A stretch of DNA of 64,000 nt, taken from positions 1 through 64,000 of the forward strand of contig WRLT01000007.1 in the NCBI GenBank assembly GCA_009777485.1, written 5' to 3'. This document shows positions 1 to 8,908 of the stretch, one piece after another; position 1 is the first letter of the stretch, and every line of letters begins with the position of its first letter. The stretch comes from Bacillota bacterium. Its GTDB lineage: Bacteria > Bacillota > Clostridia > Christensenellales > Pumilibacteraceae. Both the position numbers and the translations under genes were made by a program. Under the pieces are notes generated by a model. It ran no database searches. It was not told the origin of the DNA and worked only from the letters and a program-made list of their open reading frames with translations.

Positions 1-3
1 TTT

Positions 4-24
4 GAACCCGAAAAGGGTTCTTTT
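4..24 (+). terminator. Rho-independent terminator of an upstream gene
   Basis: GAACCC and GGGTTC pair around a short A-rich loop and are followed by TTTT. It most likely ends a gene left of the window on the + strand. The stretch from 25 to 195 is AT-rich and shows no gene or clear signal. Confidence 0.6.
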
Positions 25-195
25 ACCTAATTTTTTTTGCTTTCTTTCCTATTCACTTTTCAATGTACAATGCTGCCAAAAACAACTGTTTTAAAGGACA
101 GCCTATGTATAATACCACAACTATAAGGCATTGTCAAGGGGTTTAAGCAAAATATTTTGCAAAATTAGATTAAATCAGCATTAAAATTAAATTAG

Positions 196-747
196 TTAAA
201 AATACCTACTATATATTTCTTTTAATTCACCCTCTGTTGTTTTGTCATACTTGCTAAATATAATATGCACCAGCATTTTTGCAATTCTGCCAAAAATGTC
301 CGAAGCAGAACAAAGCTCACAATGTGCACCCATGCTAAATATAATTTTACCTGTCGGTATCAAAAACGGATTTTCATTAATGTATTTTGTAACTTTAGAT
401 AAAATAAATTCCGCATATTCTTTGGGTAGCCCATATTTTATATCCTTATAAAGAAATGCAATATCGCTTTTAAATTTTTTAGTTTTTCCGTTGTCATATC
501 TTACTTCAATTACTAAATAATCAGTCTTTGTTTCCGGCGGAAAATACTCAACTCCTAACAAGGCATAGCTATTATGGTGTCCCGTACTTCCAAACTCAAT
601 TACAACACTTCTATGCTCTATTTTTGTTTTTGCATCCAAAAGCAATTTTTCTTGAATTGAATTATAACCCTTAATTAGGAATTGTTCCTCTTTACTATAA
701 TAAATGCTCATGCTTTTATCAGGATTGTAAAACTTAATTGTTTTCAT
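196..747 (-). CDS. Hypothetical protein, 183 aa
   Basis: No family recognised. The protein has no signal peptide or membrane segment and looks like a soluble alpha/beta protein rich in Lys, Ile and Tyr. Two Cys lie close together near residue 145 (CELCSAS), but no full zinc-binding set is visible. The ATG has a good Shine-Dalgarno site (GGAGAAAG, 4 nt before it). It is AT-rich like the lipoprotein gene upstream, whose stop is about 30 nt away, so the two may be co-transcribed. Function unknown. Confidence 0.7.
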   Translation of the reverse strand: MKTIKFYNPDKSMSIYYSKEEQFLIKGYNSIQEKLLLDAKTKIEHRSVVIEFGSTGHHNSYALLGVEYFPPETKTDYLVIEVRYDNGKTKKFKSDIAFLYKDIKYGLPKEYAEFILSKVTKYINENPFLIPTGKIIFSMGAHCELCSASDIFGRIAKMLVHIIFSKYDKTTEGELKEIYSRYF

Positions 748-777
748 AACTTTCTCCGTTTATTTAGTTTCATTCCA

Positions 778-1425
778 CTAATTCTCTATCCATATCATCG
801 CGCTATCAAGACCATTGTGAGCATCGTAATAATAACCGTCCAATGTTTTTAAATCCTGATTTTGAAAATAGTTTTTAGGTTGGTATTCCGAGGATAAAAC
901 TATTTCTCTAAAATGCTTTCTCTGATTCTTTCGGGACGGGCGGTCTAAGGAAACATACAACATTCTAAGATTCGGTTCGTCTATGCTGATGTATACATAA
1001 GCATGCCCATAATCTCTTCGAGCATCGTATGTGACTACATAAGTCGGAAAATTAAATAAAACTTCATTACTGTCGAATGCCAAACCTCTCGTTCTGCCTT
1101 GAAAATTCGATAGTCTTTCTAGTTCTAAATAAAAGTTCTCTTCGGAATACGTTACATCTAAAAATATCTCCCAAGACGTACTCCCGAACGGCGGAAAATT
1201 TGCTACAAAATAATAATCATTTATGGTTTCAGCTTTTTCAAGATTCTCCGGAAAAGCATTAATTTTAGGCGGAGTACTACCCTCTGGCATACCAAAATTA
1301 CGATATGTCGAAATATCTGAGCTTTCATAAAATCCTACTCCATCATTGCAACCCATAAATAAAAACATACTGGATATAAACAAACAAGTCACCACCAATA
1401 ATTTTTTTCTATAACTTAAAACCAT
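778..1425 (-). CDS. Predicted lipoprotein, 215 aa, unknown function
   Basis: The N-terminus has basic residues, a hydrophobic core and a lipobox ending LFMGC near residue 26, so this should be exported and lipid-anchored on the outer face of the membrane. The rest is a soluble extracellular domain of mixed strand and helix without a recognised family. The ATG follows a strong AAGGAG site. It lies just upstream of the 183-aa gene on the same strand. The exported nature is clear from sequence; the role is unknown. Confidence 0.75.
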   Translation of the reverse strand: MVLSYRKKLLVVTCLFISSMFLFMGCNDGVGFYESSDISTYRNFGMPEGSTPPKINAFPENLEKAETINDYYFVANFPPFGSTSWEIFLDVTYSEENFYLELERLSNFQGRTRGLAFDSNEVLFNFPTYVVTYDARRDYGHAYVYISIDEPNLRMLYVSLDRPSRKNQRKHFREIVLSSEYQPKNYFQNQDLKTLDGYYYDAHNGLDSAMIWIEN

Positions 1426-1579
1426 AATTTCTCCTTACTATTTTTTTGGAGCAGAATAAATCCCATTCCTTATTTAGTTTAACGTAAAACAAACAAAAAA
1501 TCAAGTAATAAAAAAATTATCGTGAAAATTGTAGAATGTTTAAGCAACAACAGCAAAAGAGAGATATTAAATTATTTGC

Positions 1580-1609
1580 TTGCAAAAATAAAAACGATTG
1601 TGTTATACT
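1580..1609 (+). promoter_or_regulatory. Promoter of rqcP, start codon 8 nt after the -10 box
   Basis: TTGCAA (1580-1585), 18-nt spacer, TATACT (1604-1609), with an upstream TG giving an extended -10. The ATG at 1618 is 8 nt downstream, so transcription should start at or next to the start codon. Confidence 0.65.
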
Positions 1610-1617
1610 GTAAGGGT

Positions 1618-1866
1618 ATGCGGATTGATAAGTTTTTAAAGGTATCGCGGATATTGAAGCGTCGCTCGCTTGCGGCGGAGGCGTGCGGCAGCGAAAAGGT
1701 TTTTGTAAACGGGCGCGCCGCAAAGCCTGGATTACGGCTTAAAATTGGCGATGAGGTACGCATTGCTTTTGCCGCTAAAAGCTTATGCTTTACGGTAAAA
1801 GCGTTAAACGAAAAAGCCTCTAAGGAGGAGGCGGCAAGCTTATATGAAATTAAATCAGAAAACTAA
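1618..1866 (+). CDS. rqcP: RqcP-like S4-domain RNA-binding protein (YabO/Hsp15 family)
   Basis: An 82-aa protein beginning MRIDKFLKVSR, followed by LKRRSLAAEAC, VFVNG and LKIGDEVRI. This is the S4 fold of B. subtilis RqcP (YabO), which works with RqcH in C-terminal alanine tailing of stalled nascent chains on the 50S subunit; the length fits. The frame is open upstream to 1522, but family members start at MRIDKF and the promoter -10 box lies inside that extension, so ATG 1618 is chosen. The gene overlaps ispDF by 23 nt, pointing to translational coupling. No rqcH is in the window. Confidence 0.87.
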   Translation: MRIDKFLKVSRILKRRSLAAEACGSEKVFVNGRAAKPGLRLKIGDEVRIAFAAKSLCFTVKALNEKASKEEAASLYEIKSEN

Positions 1867-3007
1867 TATCGGTGCGGCGGTGCAAGAAAAACCGCTTGCG
1901 GTATGCGGGCTTATTTTGTGTGCGGGCTTTGGCGCGCGCGCGGGGTTTTCTTATAACAAGCTGCTGCATTATGTAGGAACTAAAACCGTTTTAGAACTTA
2001 CGCTGGATAAATTTATGGAAAGCTGCTGCACAAGCATAGTAATTACCGCTTCCCCAAACGATATAGATGCTGTGCGCAAAATGGTTTCGGTGTACGCAAA
2101 TGTTTTGGTTGTGTCGGGCGGCGATACGCGCACCAAATCTGTGCGCAACGGACTGCAAGCTATGCAGAAAAGCGATATCGTTGTAATCCATGACGGCGCG
2201 CGTCCTTTTATTTGCAGCGCGCTGATTAATCAAGCCGTGCAATCCGCGATAACGTTTGGCAGCGGAATTTTAGCCGTTCCTGCGATAGACACCATTAAGG
2301 AGGTGCACGGCGACACCGTTGTGCGCACCTTGCCGCGCGCGGGCTTATATCATATCCAAACGCCGCAGGCATTTAGGTATAATCAAATTGTGGACGCGTA
2401 TGCGCGTATCGCAGACGATTGCGGCGATGATTCGGAGATTTACGAAAAAGCGGGCTACTCCCCCAAAATTGTGTTGGGCGATTACGCAAACCGCAAGCTA
2501 ACCACGCCGAACGATTTTTTATTACATTCGGCAAGCAGCAAAATCGGCACGGGCTTTGATGTACACAGGCTTGTAGAAAACCGTCCGCTTATATTGGGCG
2601 GTGTGCACATTCCTTTTGAAAAAGGGCTGTTAGGGCATTCGGACGCAGACGTACTGACGCACGCGGTTATGGACGCGCTGTTGAGTGCGGCGGGCTTGCC
2701 CGATATCGGGGTGCTGTTCCCGAATGACGACCCTGCCTTTCATAATGCGGTCAGTTTAAAGCTTTTGCAAACGGTACTGCAAAAAATAACGTGTTTGGGA
2801 TTTAGTATCGGTAATATATCGGCGGTAGTACTGGCCGAAAAGCCTAAGCTGTCCCCGTACATCGAAAAGATTTGTATTAATCTTGCCCGTGCGCTGGGAA
2901 TATCGGTACAGCAAATAAATGTGTCGGCCACTACCACTGAGGGCTTAGGCACAGTAGGAGAAGGAAAAGGTATTGCGGCAAGCGCGATGTGTATAGTAAC
3001 CTATTAA
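1844..3007 (+). CDS. ispDF: Bifunctional IspD-IspF (MEP isoprenoid pathway)
   Basis: A 387-aa fusion. Residues about 20-230 are the IspD cytidylyltransferase (ILCAGFGARAG nucleotide loop, VIHDGARPF, QTPQAF). Residues about 232-387 are IspF, the 2,4-cyclodiphosphate synthase (GTGFDVHRL, HSDADVLTHAVMDALL, PDIGVLFPNDD, TTTEGLG), including the metal-binding Asp/His of DVH. Together they convert MEP to CDP-ME and CDP-ME phosphate to MEcPP, with IspE acting between. The ATG overlaps rqcP and has an AGGAGG about 12 nt upstream. The IspD loop has AGF where the family usually has a basic Arg-Met pair, a mild variation. IspE is not in the window. Confidence 0.93.
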   Translation: MKLNQKTNIGAAVQEKPLAVCGLILCAGFGARAGFSYNKLLHYVGTKTVLELTLDKFMESCCTSIVITASPNDIDAVRKMVSVYANVLVVSGGDTRTKSVRNGLQAMQKSDIVVIHDGARPFICSALINQAVQSAITFGSGILAVPAIDTIKEVHGDTVVRTLPRAGLYHIQTPQAFRYNQIVDAYARIADDCGDDSEIYEKAGYSPKIVLGDYANRKLTTPNDFLLHSASSKIGTGFDVHRLVENRPLILGGVHIPFEKGLLGHSDADVLTHAVMDALLSAAGLPDIGVLFPNDDPAFHNAVSLKLLQTVLQKITCLGFSIGNISAVVLAEKPKLSPYIEKICINLARALGISVQQINVSATTTEGLGTVGEGKGIAASAMCIVTY

Positions 3008-3011
3008 AATT

Positions 3012-4391
3012 ATGAAAACGGAATCTGCAACTAAAAAACAATTTAAACGGCCGCGGCACTTATCCCCCGCCGCTATTGTCATGCTGGCCTTTATAGCCGT
3101 AATTTTGGTAGGCGCGTTTTTTTTAGCCCTGCCTATATCGTCCGCCGACAGAACGTGGATGCCTTTTATGGACGCGTTTTTTATGTCCGCAAGTATGGTT
3201 TGCATAACGGGTTATCAAATTGCGCCCGTAGGGGTTGCGTTTTCGGGCTTTGGTCAGGCGGTGGTTATTATTTTAATTCAGTTAGGCGCGTTGGGCTTTA
3301 TGACAGTTGCTACCTTTATTTTAATGCTGCTGCATAAAAAAATCAGTCTGCGCGACAAACTGGCATTAACCGCTACCTTGGGCGAAGGCAGTACGGGACG
3401 CATCTTAAAGGTAGTGCGGTCTATTGTGATACTTACGTTGTGCATAGAACTTGCGGGCGCGCTGCTGCTAATGCCCGCCTTTGTTTATGACTTTGGCGCG
3501 CGCGGCATTTGGGTTGCGGTTTTTGTATCTATTTCGGCGTTTTGCAACGCGGGCGTTGACGTATTCGGCGACAGCGAGGGCTTTTCGCGCTATATCGCTA
3601 ATCCGTATGTGTGCATAGTTATTGCGCTGCTGATTTTATCGGGCGGCATCGGGTTTGTTGTGCTTATGGATGTTTTTAAAAACAAATTCCGTTTTAAAAA
3701 GCTTTCGCTGTACTCTAAAATTGTTTTGCCCGCTACGGGCATACTGCTGATAACGGGATTTTTGTTTTTCTTAGGCGTTGAGTTTAATAATCCCGACACG
3801 ATTGGAGGGCAAAGCAACGGAACAAAGGTGTTGGCGGCGTTTTTTGAGTCTGTATCGTGCCGCACGGCAGGCTTTACTACTATGGGGCACGCCGCCATGC
3901 GCCCCGCCTCCCGATTTTTTAGGGATATTTTAATGTTTATCGGCGCGGCACCCGGTTCGACGGGCGGCGGCATAAAGATAACCACCGCAGCCATACTGTT
4001 TATGACACTGGTATCGGGTTTGCGCCGCAAGGATGAGGTGGTGCTGTTTAAGCGGGCCGTCAGCGCAAAAACCGTCAAACGCGCGTTTTCGCTGTTCTTT
4101 GTAGCTATCGGGCTTGTTGCTGTATTGACGTTGTTTTTATTGTTAACGCAAAGCAAGCATATTCCCGAAAATCTATATAGCTTTGAAAATATCCTGCACG
4201 AATCTTTCGGCGCGGTTTCTACATCGGGCATAGGTTCGGGGCTTATTCCCCACCTTTCGGCTGCGGGTAAATTAGCGGTTGCGGCGGCGTTTTTTATGGG
4301 CAGAATAGGTCTATTGCCCGTAGGCATGATGTTTACGGATGCGGATAACGATATGATTAAATATCCCGAAGCGGCAGTGCCGATTGGGTAA
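3012..4391 (+). CDS. ktrB: KtrB/TrkH-type potassium uptake channel subunit
   Basis: A 459-aa membrane protein with the four-fold M1-P-M2 repeat of the Trk/Ktr/HKT superfamily. The pore loops read VCITGYQ, FCNAGVD, SCRTAGFTT and SFGAVSTSGIGSG. The third intracellular gating loop is marked by GAAPGSTGGGIKITT. It starts 4 nt after ispDF and is followed by the regulatory subunit ktrA, so a two-gene Ktr system lies at the end of the rqcP-ispDF transcript. The first filter has TGY-Q where TGL is typical. The potassium transport role follows from the family; ion preference cannot be read from sequence alone. Confidence 0.93.
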   Translation: MKTESATKKQFKRPRHLSPAAIVMLAFIAVILVGAFFLALPISSADRTWMPFMDAFFMSASMVCITGYQIAPVGVAFSGFGQAVVIILIQLGALGFMTVATFILMLLHKKISLRDKLALTATLGEGSTGRILKVVRSIVILTLCIELAGALLLMPAFVYDFGARGIWVAVFVSISAFCNAGVDVFGDSEGFSRYIANPYVCIVIALLILSGGIGFVVLMDVFKNKFRFKKLSLYSKIVLPATGILLITGFLFFLGVEFNNPDTIGGQSNGTKVLAAFFESVSCRTAGFTTMGHAAMRPASRFFRDILMFIGAAPGSTGGGIKITTAAILFMTLVSGLRRKDEVVLFKRAVSAKTVKRAFSLFFVAIGLVAVLTLFLLLTQSKHIPENLYSFENILHESFGAVSTSGIGSGLIPHLSAAGKLAVAAAFFMGRIGLLPVGMMFTDADNDMIKYPEAAVPIG

Positions 4392-4415
4392 CAAAATAAC
4401 GGGAGGCAAATAAAA

Positions 4416-5099
4416 ATGGCAAAACTTATAAGAAAATCCTTTGCGGTAATCGGTCTTGGACGGTTTGGCGCGGCGTTGGCAAAAACGCTGTATGCAAGCG
4501 GTGCGGACGTTTTGGCAATCGACTGCGAACGCGAAAAGGTAAACGACATTGAGCCTTTTTGCACGCAAGCCGTCTGCGCGGATGCGGCAAATGAGCGCGT
4601 ACTGTCTAAGCTGGGCGTAAACAGCTTTGATATGGTTGTGATTTGTATCGGCGGCGACGTTGAAGCAAGCGTTTACGTTACGCTTGCGTGTAAACAGCTA
4701 AACGTAAAAACCATAACGGCTAAGGCACAAAATGTGCGCCACCGCGAAATTTTAGAAAAAATCGGCGCAGACCGCGTATATATTCCCGAAGAGCATATGG
4801 GCGAAAAAATAGCCGAACAGCTGCTGCGGCCTAACATGATTGAAATACTGTCGTTTTCGGAAGGCTTTAAGATTGTGGAGATTGTTACGCCTCAAATTTG
4901 GCAAAATAAAAGCTTGATAGAGTTGGATTTGCGCAACAAAGAAAAAATTTCTATAATTTTAATCAAACGCGGCGAAGAAATTATTGCCGCGCCCGGCGGC
5001 GATTGCTTGCTGCTGGCGGACGATACTTTGGTAATAAGCGGCGCAGGGGCGGATATCCGCAAGCTATCTAGTAAGGCGACTAAGGAAGTGCAAGTGTAA
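4416..5099 (+). CDS. ktrA: KtrA/TrkA-type potassium channel regulatory subunit
   Basis: A 227-aa cytosolic protein with an RCK_N Rossmann domain (AVIGLGRFGAALA, then the acidic residue of LAIDCE about 20 residues on) that binds NAD(H) or ATP/ADP, and a C-terminal RCK_C domain from about residue 135. In KtrAB it forms an octameric ring under the KtrB dimer and gates potassium uptake by nucleotide binding. The ATG has a GGGAGG site. Its stop lies 3 bp from the stop of the convergent gerKC-like gene. Confidence 0.93.
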   Translation: MAKLIRKSFAVIGLGRFGAALAKTLYASGADVLAIDCEREKVNDIEPFCTQAVCADAANERVLSKLGVNSFDMVVICIGGDVEASVYVTLACKQLNVKTITAKAQNVRHREILEKIGADRVYIPEEHMGEKIAEQLLRPNMIEILSFSEGFKIVEIVTPQIWQNKSLIELDLRNKEKISIILIKRGEEIIAAPGGDCLLLADDTLVISGAGADIRKLSSKATKEVQV

Positions 5100-5102
5100 G
5101 CC

Positions 5103-6332
5103 TTATATTTTTACGCGCACCTCCGCGCGCACCGCAACATCACGCAAAAGAAGGTTTTCGGGATTGCCCTCAAACGCTTTAATTTTTTTGTTTTGGGTGC
5201 GGTAAAATCTATATTTAATTTGCATATAATCGGCGTCTAAGTTTTTAGAGGCCTCTACGGCGGCTATTACCTGCGCTTGAATGCTTTTTTGCACCTCCTC
5301 CGCTAGCGCCGCATACAGCTTGCTTTCTTGAAAGCGGCTAAAATCCGCAGTATATTTCGGTTCGATTTTAAGCTTGATGCGGTAGCAGATTTCGGGTTTA
5401 CCCTCCGGTGTAAAATAGGTTTTTGTGCGGACGGATTTGCGGCGGATTTGCCCGTATACAGGGCCTAGTTCACGCCCTTCAAAGGTGAAGTTTTCTATAT
5501 AAAAGCTTCCGCGCACAGAGGATTTTTGGGTATACATATAGCCTTGTGTTTCGTATTCGGATAATGCGCCCGCGCGTTTTCCGTCTTTTAAAATTACCGC
5601 TGTGCTTACCGATTTTATATCGGCCTTAGAACTTAGTCCTGGCTTGTCGCCGCCCTCGCCGCCTCCGCCGCCGCTGCTCTCTCCGCCTTCTTCTTGCGGC
5701 TGCATACCTTCTTTATATTCGATTTCTACACGCGGAACAGCCATGCTGCGCGACTCGCCCGTCTCTGCGCCTAAAACCGATAAAAGCGTAGCTTTCGGCA
5801 TGGCGGTAGTCGTTTGAAAACGGCGCAAAAACGTGCCGATGTTTTCGCTAGTTTCTTCACCTAAATCGTTTACTGCTTGTAAAAATTCTGCCGCTGTACC
5901 GTTATCCGCCGCTAGGACAATCGCACCCGCGCCGATAAGATTAGACGCATACATCGCTTGCAGTGTATCCGATACCCCTGCGTCTAACAGTCCGCGCCCT
6001 AATACCAGTACGCCGCACTGCGAAAACTCTACTTTGCGCCCTTGCATAACGTTAAATTTTTCTACCGCCTCAAAGATGTCTTTTGCGTCTGCGGTTAGGG
6101 TGTCTTGCTTAAATTGCTTACTTTCGTTTTGCGAAACGGGCAACAAAATGTGTGCGGTTACGCGCACGCCGCCGTCCAAAAAGTCGATGCCCGTCATGGT
6201 TACAACGCAGCGTTTATCAATCGGCGGCATATTAGAAAAAGCTGCCAAACAATAAATGGCCGCCGCCGCTATGACAAGCGCGATTATTTTATATATTCTG
6301 ATTTTGTTCTTCTTGGATATAGATGTTTTCAT
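5103..6332 (-). CDS. gerKC: Ger(x)C-family germinant receptor subunit C, without a visible lipobox
   Basis: A 409-aa protein, third gene of a gerA-type operon. After an N-terminal hydrophobic stretch (residues about 12-32) comes the GerC N domain (DKRCVVTMTGIDF), a Gly/Ser/Glu-rich linker near residues 215-235, and the conserved C-terminal Ger(x)C domain (AVILKDGKRAGALSEYETQ to the end). It sits on the inner spore membrane with the A and B subunits. The usual L-x-G-C lipobox is missing: the only Cys in the hydrophobic stretch lies in AAIYCLAAF, a poor site. The start overlaps the B gene by 44 nt. The gene symbol follows the closest family name and is not a proof of germinant. Confidence 0.88.
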   Translation of the reverse strand: MKTSISKKNKIRIYKIIALVIAAAAIYCLAAFSNMPPIDKRCVVTMTGIDFLDGGVRVTAHILLPVSQNESKQFKQDTLTADAKDIFEAVEKFNVMQGRKVEFSQCGVLVLGRGLLDAGVSDTLQAMYASNLIGAGAIVLAADNGTAAEFLQAVNDLGEETSENIGTFLRRFQTTTAMPKATLLSVLGAETGESRSMAVPRVEIEYKEGMQPQEEGGESSGGGGGEGGDKPGLSSKADIKSVSTAVILKDGKRAGALSEYETQGYMYTQKSSVRGSFYIENFTFEGRELGPVYGQIRRKSVRTKTYFTPEGKPEICYRIKLKIEPKYTADFSRFQESKLYAALAEEVQKSIQAQVIAAVEASKNLDADYMQIKYRFYRTQNKKIKAFEGNPENLLLRDVAVRAEVRVKI

Positions 6333-7431
6333 CGGATTTTCCTCTGTTTTTCTTTACTAGGGCAAAAATGAGTAGCAGCAGCGGAAAGCCTATGGTGAAT
6401 GCCGCCGCCAAATATATTCCCGCACTTTGGCTAAACGCATGCAGCCTATGCGGTTTTATAAGCAATGCAATTGCGTACACCGCGCCCGCCAGCACCAGTG
6501 AAACGGGCGTTTTTTTAGTAGTGCGGCAGGTGTACGCCGCGCATTCGGCCGCCGCATGAAACAATAAGCCCGCAGCCAACAGTAAGCCCGCAGCCAAAAC
6601 AGTAAAAACAATTTTATCAAATCTTCCTAAGCTTAAAAGTCCTGCGCCCGCGTGCGTAACGGGCGTAACGCGCCGCGCCGCGTCCGTTATGTGCGCTACG
6701 TCCAACGCGGCGGAAAACATCATGATAAAAAACACTAAGCCTAACACGGCGGCAACGGCTGCCCCGCTAAAAGCCTTAACGCCGCGCCTGCGTCCGCTTT
6801 TAACCTTTCCCAACGCGATAAACAACGCGATTCCGTCGCCGAAAAATAATGCAAACGCCGTAAATGTACCCGCTAAATCGCCGCCCGAATCTCCCCAAAG
6901 CGGCAAAAGCCGAACTAAATTTACGTTTTTTCCGACAAAAAAGAAAAGCAGGCATAGCGCGGCTAAAAACGGAAACAGTACGATTTCTGCCGTGCGTCCG
7001 ACAGCGCGCAGGGTTTTAGCCCCGAAAACCGCCAAAAGCAGGATAAGCGGCGCAAGCGTTATCCATGCAGGCATACCGTCAAATAAATCCGCGTTTATAA
7101 ACGTAAGCAGCACCGAAACCGCCAGTACGGTTTTTAGCAGAAGGTATACGGCTAAGATGCCGAAAATAATGCGCGATGCCGCGCTGCCCGCCGCATTTTG
7201 CGCAATTTGAAAGCACGATTTATCGGGTTTAAGCTTTAACGCTAACAAAATAATGCCGAATAAAAAAAGTTCCGCCGCTAAAAAAACCGTAAGCGGCAGC
7301 CATGCGTACCGCCCGCCCGTTTTTAACATCATAAGCGGCAGCGTAAAAAGCTTGGGCGCGATTCCTATAATAAACGCCAAAAACGCAAACTGCTTAATGG
7401 ATATGGAGTTGTTAGGATTGTCTTGTAGCAT
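6289..7431 (-). CDS. gerKB: GerKB-type spore germination permease (subunit B)
   Basis: A 380-aa integral membrane protein of the APC-like endospore germination permease family with about ten hydrophobic segments. It begins ISIKQFAFLAFIIGIAPKLF, typical of family members. In GerA-type receptors this subunit binds the germinant and sits with A and C in the spore inner membrane. It overlaps the A gene by 20 nt and the C gene by 44 nt, so all three are translationally coupled. Expression should be forespore-specific by analogy, but no sigma-G promoter could be read with confidence. Confidence 0.92.
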   Translation of the reverse strand: MLQDNPNNSISIKQFAFLAFIIGIAPKLFTLPLMMLKTGGRYAWLPLTVFLAAELFLFGIILLALKLKPDKSCFQIAQNAAGSAASRIIFGILAVYLLLKTVLAVSVLLTFINADLFDGMPAWITLAPLILLLAVFGAKTLRAVGRTAEIVLFPFLAALCLLFFFVGKNVNLVRLLPLWGDSGGDLAGTFTAFALFFGDGIALFIALGKVKSGRRRGVKAFSGAAVAAVLGLVFFIMMFSAALDVAHITDAARRVTPVTHAGAGLLSLGRFDKIVFTVLAAGLLLAAGLLFHAAAECAAYTCRTTKKTPVSLVLAGAVYAIALLIKPHRLHAFSQSAGIYLAAAFTIGFPLLLLIFALVKKNRGKSDENIYIQEEQNQNI

Positions 7432-8830
7432 TGATGTTCCTTATGGATTTCGGGCGTTTTTTTGCCTCGAATAGGGGGCGTTTGTTAAGCGAATCGCCTA
7501 AATCCTGTTTAATAAGCGGCGCGAAAGGCGCAAGGTACGGCGTTCCGTAGCTGTCCATTCCTGCCAAATAGTGCACCAAAAATACAGACCCGATTAGCAA
7601 GCCGTACAGACCGAACACGCCGCCTGCTAGGGTAAAAAGCAAGCGCAGCAGCGTAAACGAACCGATGTGGTTGGGTACGGTAAACAGTGCAATCGAGCTT
7701 ACCGCGATGATGAGTATGGAGGGCGAACTGATAATTCCTGCCCGCACAATCGTTTCGCTTAAAACTATCGCGCCGACTATACTCATTGCCATGCCTACGA
7801 TGCGCGGCATTCGTATCGCCGATTCGCGGATAATTTCAAACAATAGCAGTACAATCAGCATTTCGGCAAGCGGCGGCCACGGCGTACCCTTAGTGGCATT
7901 CATAATAGCTACTAAAAACCGCAAGGGCGATAAATCGTAATTAAATTCTAACAGCGTTACATATAAGCCGGGCAGTAAAATGGCAGCGACAAGCGCAAGC
8001 AGCCTTAAATACCGTAAAAAGGTGGAATACGCGGGGCGTTGGTAATAATCCTCCGCGCTGTGAAAATCCTCTACTAATAAAAACGGGACGGTTAAAACTA
8101 CGGGCGAGCCCTCTACTACTACGGCTACCCTGCCCTCCGATATTTTTGCCGCCGCCGAATCGGGGCGTTCGGTATAGCCGACTTGCTTAAAAATAGAGCG
8201 CGGACGGTACTCTAAAAATGTTTCTAGATTATAGCTGTCGTATACGGCGTCGATGTCTATGGACTGCAAACGGCGCATAACCTCGTCTACAACCTTTGGA
8301 GAGGCGACGTTAGCCAAAAACACTACCGCCGCATTGGTGTTGGAATTGCGCCCTATTTTAAGCTTTTTAATGCCTAGCTGCGCGCTTTTAAGCCGCGTTT
8401 GCAGCAGCGATAAATTGGTTTTAAAATCCTCTGTAAAGCCGTCGCGCGGGCCGCGCACTACCGCTTCGTTTTGCGGTTCGGCTACGCCGCGTTTTTCGCG
8501 CATACGCACATTTGCCAGTACAATTTCGTCTAAGCCCTCTATCCATATCGCACAGTCGCCCGCTACAATTCCTGCAATAACCGCCTCTATATTGGTTTCG
8601 GCGGCGGCTTCGGCGGTATAAATAACGCGGCGGATAAGCGACTCCGCGTTTTGGATTTCGTCATTTCGCCCCTCTAACGCAAATAAAATCTGCCCGATTG
8701 CCTTAGCGTCAACCATGTCAGGCGCGAATAACAAACTGCCCTTTTTTTCTGCAGCGGTAAAATTACGCCGTACCACCATATCGGGCGTTGCGAATGTAGC
8801 TAAAATTTCTTCCGGCGTTTGCATAACCAT
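7412..8830 (-). CDS. gerKA: GerKA-type spore germination receptor subunit A
   Basis: A 472-aa protein: an N-terminal soluble domain (residues about 1-270) followed by a membrane domain of about five segments with conserved PRIVGMAMSIVGAIVLSE and LAPFAPL near the end. This is the GerA/SpoVAF family fold; GerA-type complexes act as nutrient-gated channels at the onset of germination. First gene of the three-gene operon. Two possible starts (MVM) lie 6 nt apart and no clear Shine-Dalgarno site precedes either. Confidence 0.93.
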   Translation of the reverse strand: MVMQTPEEILATFATPDMVVRRNFTAAEKKGSLLFAPDMVDAKAIGQILFALEGRNDEIQNAESLIRRVIYTAEAAAETNIEAVIAGIVAGDCAIWIEGLDEIVLANVRMREKRGVAEPQNEAVVRGPRDGFTEDFKTNLSLLQTRLKSAQLGIKKLKIGRNSNTNAAVVFLANVASPKVVDEVMRRLQSIDIDAVYDSYNLETFLEYRPRSIFKQVGYTERPDSAAAKISEGRVAVVVEGSPVVLTVPFLLVEDFHSAEDYYQRPAYSTFLRYLRLLALVAAILLPGLYVTLLEFNYDLSPLRFLVAIMNATKGTPWPPLAEMLIVLLLFEIIRESAIRMPRIVGMAMSIVGAIVLSETIVRAGIISSPSILIIAVSSIALFTVPNHIGSFTLLRLLFTLAGGVFGLYGLLIGSVFLVHYLAGMDSYGTPYLAPFAPLIKQDLGDSLNKRPLFEAKKRPKSIRNINATRQS

Positions 8831-8873
8831 AGCATTTGCAATTTTTTTAGATAATACTAATTTTAAAAAAATA

Positions 8874-8902
8874 TTGCTTTTTGGTTAAAAGAATAGTATA
8901 CT
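8874..8902 (+). promoter_or_regulatory. Promoter of the DUF3810-like gene, start codon 6 nt after the -10 box
   Basis: TTGCTT (8874-8879), 17-nt spacer, TATACT (8897-8902). The ATG at 8909 is where transcription would start, so the message should be leaderless. It is divergent from the gerKA gene. Confidence 0.65.
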
Positions 8903-8908
8903 TTATGT

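Noticed and set aside
1522-1617. Longer N-terminus for RqcP from an upstream ATG at 1522
   Set aside because: The promoter -10 box lies inside this extension and homologues begin at MRIDKF.
3590-4568. Long reading frame (324 codons) on the - strand inside ktrB
   Set aside because: It is fully antisense to ktrB, whose pore motifs and coupling to ispDF and ktrA are clear. The antisense product has low-complexity Pro/Ala/Ile content and no family pattern.
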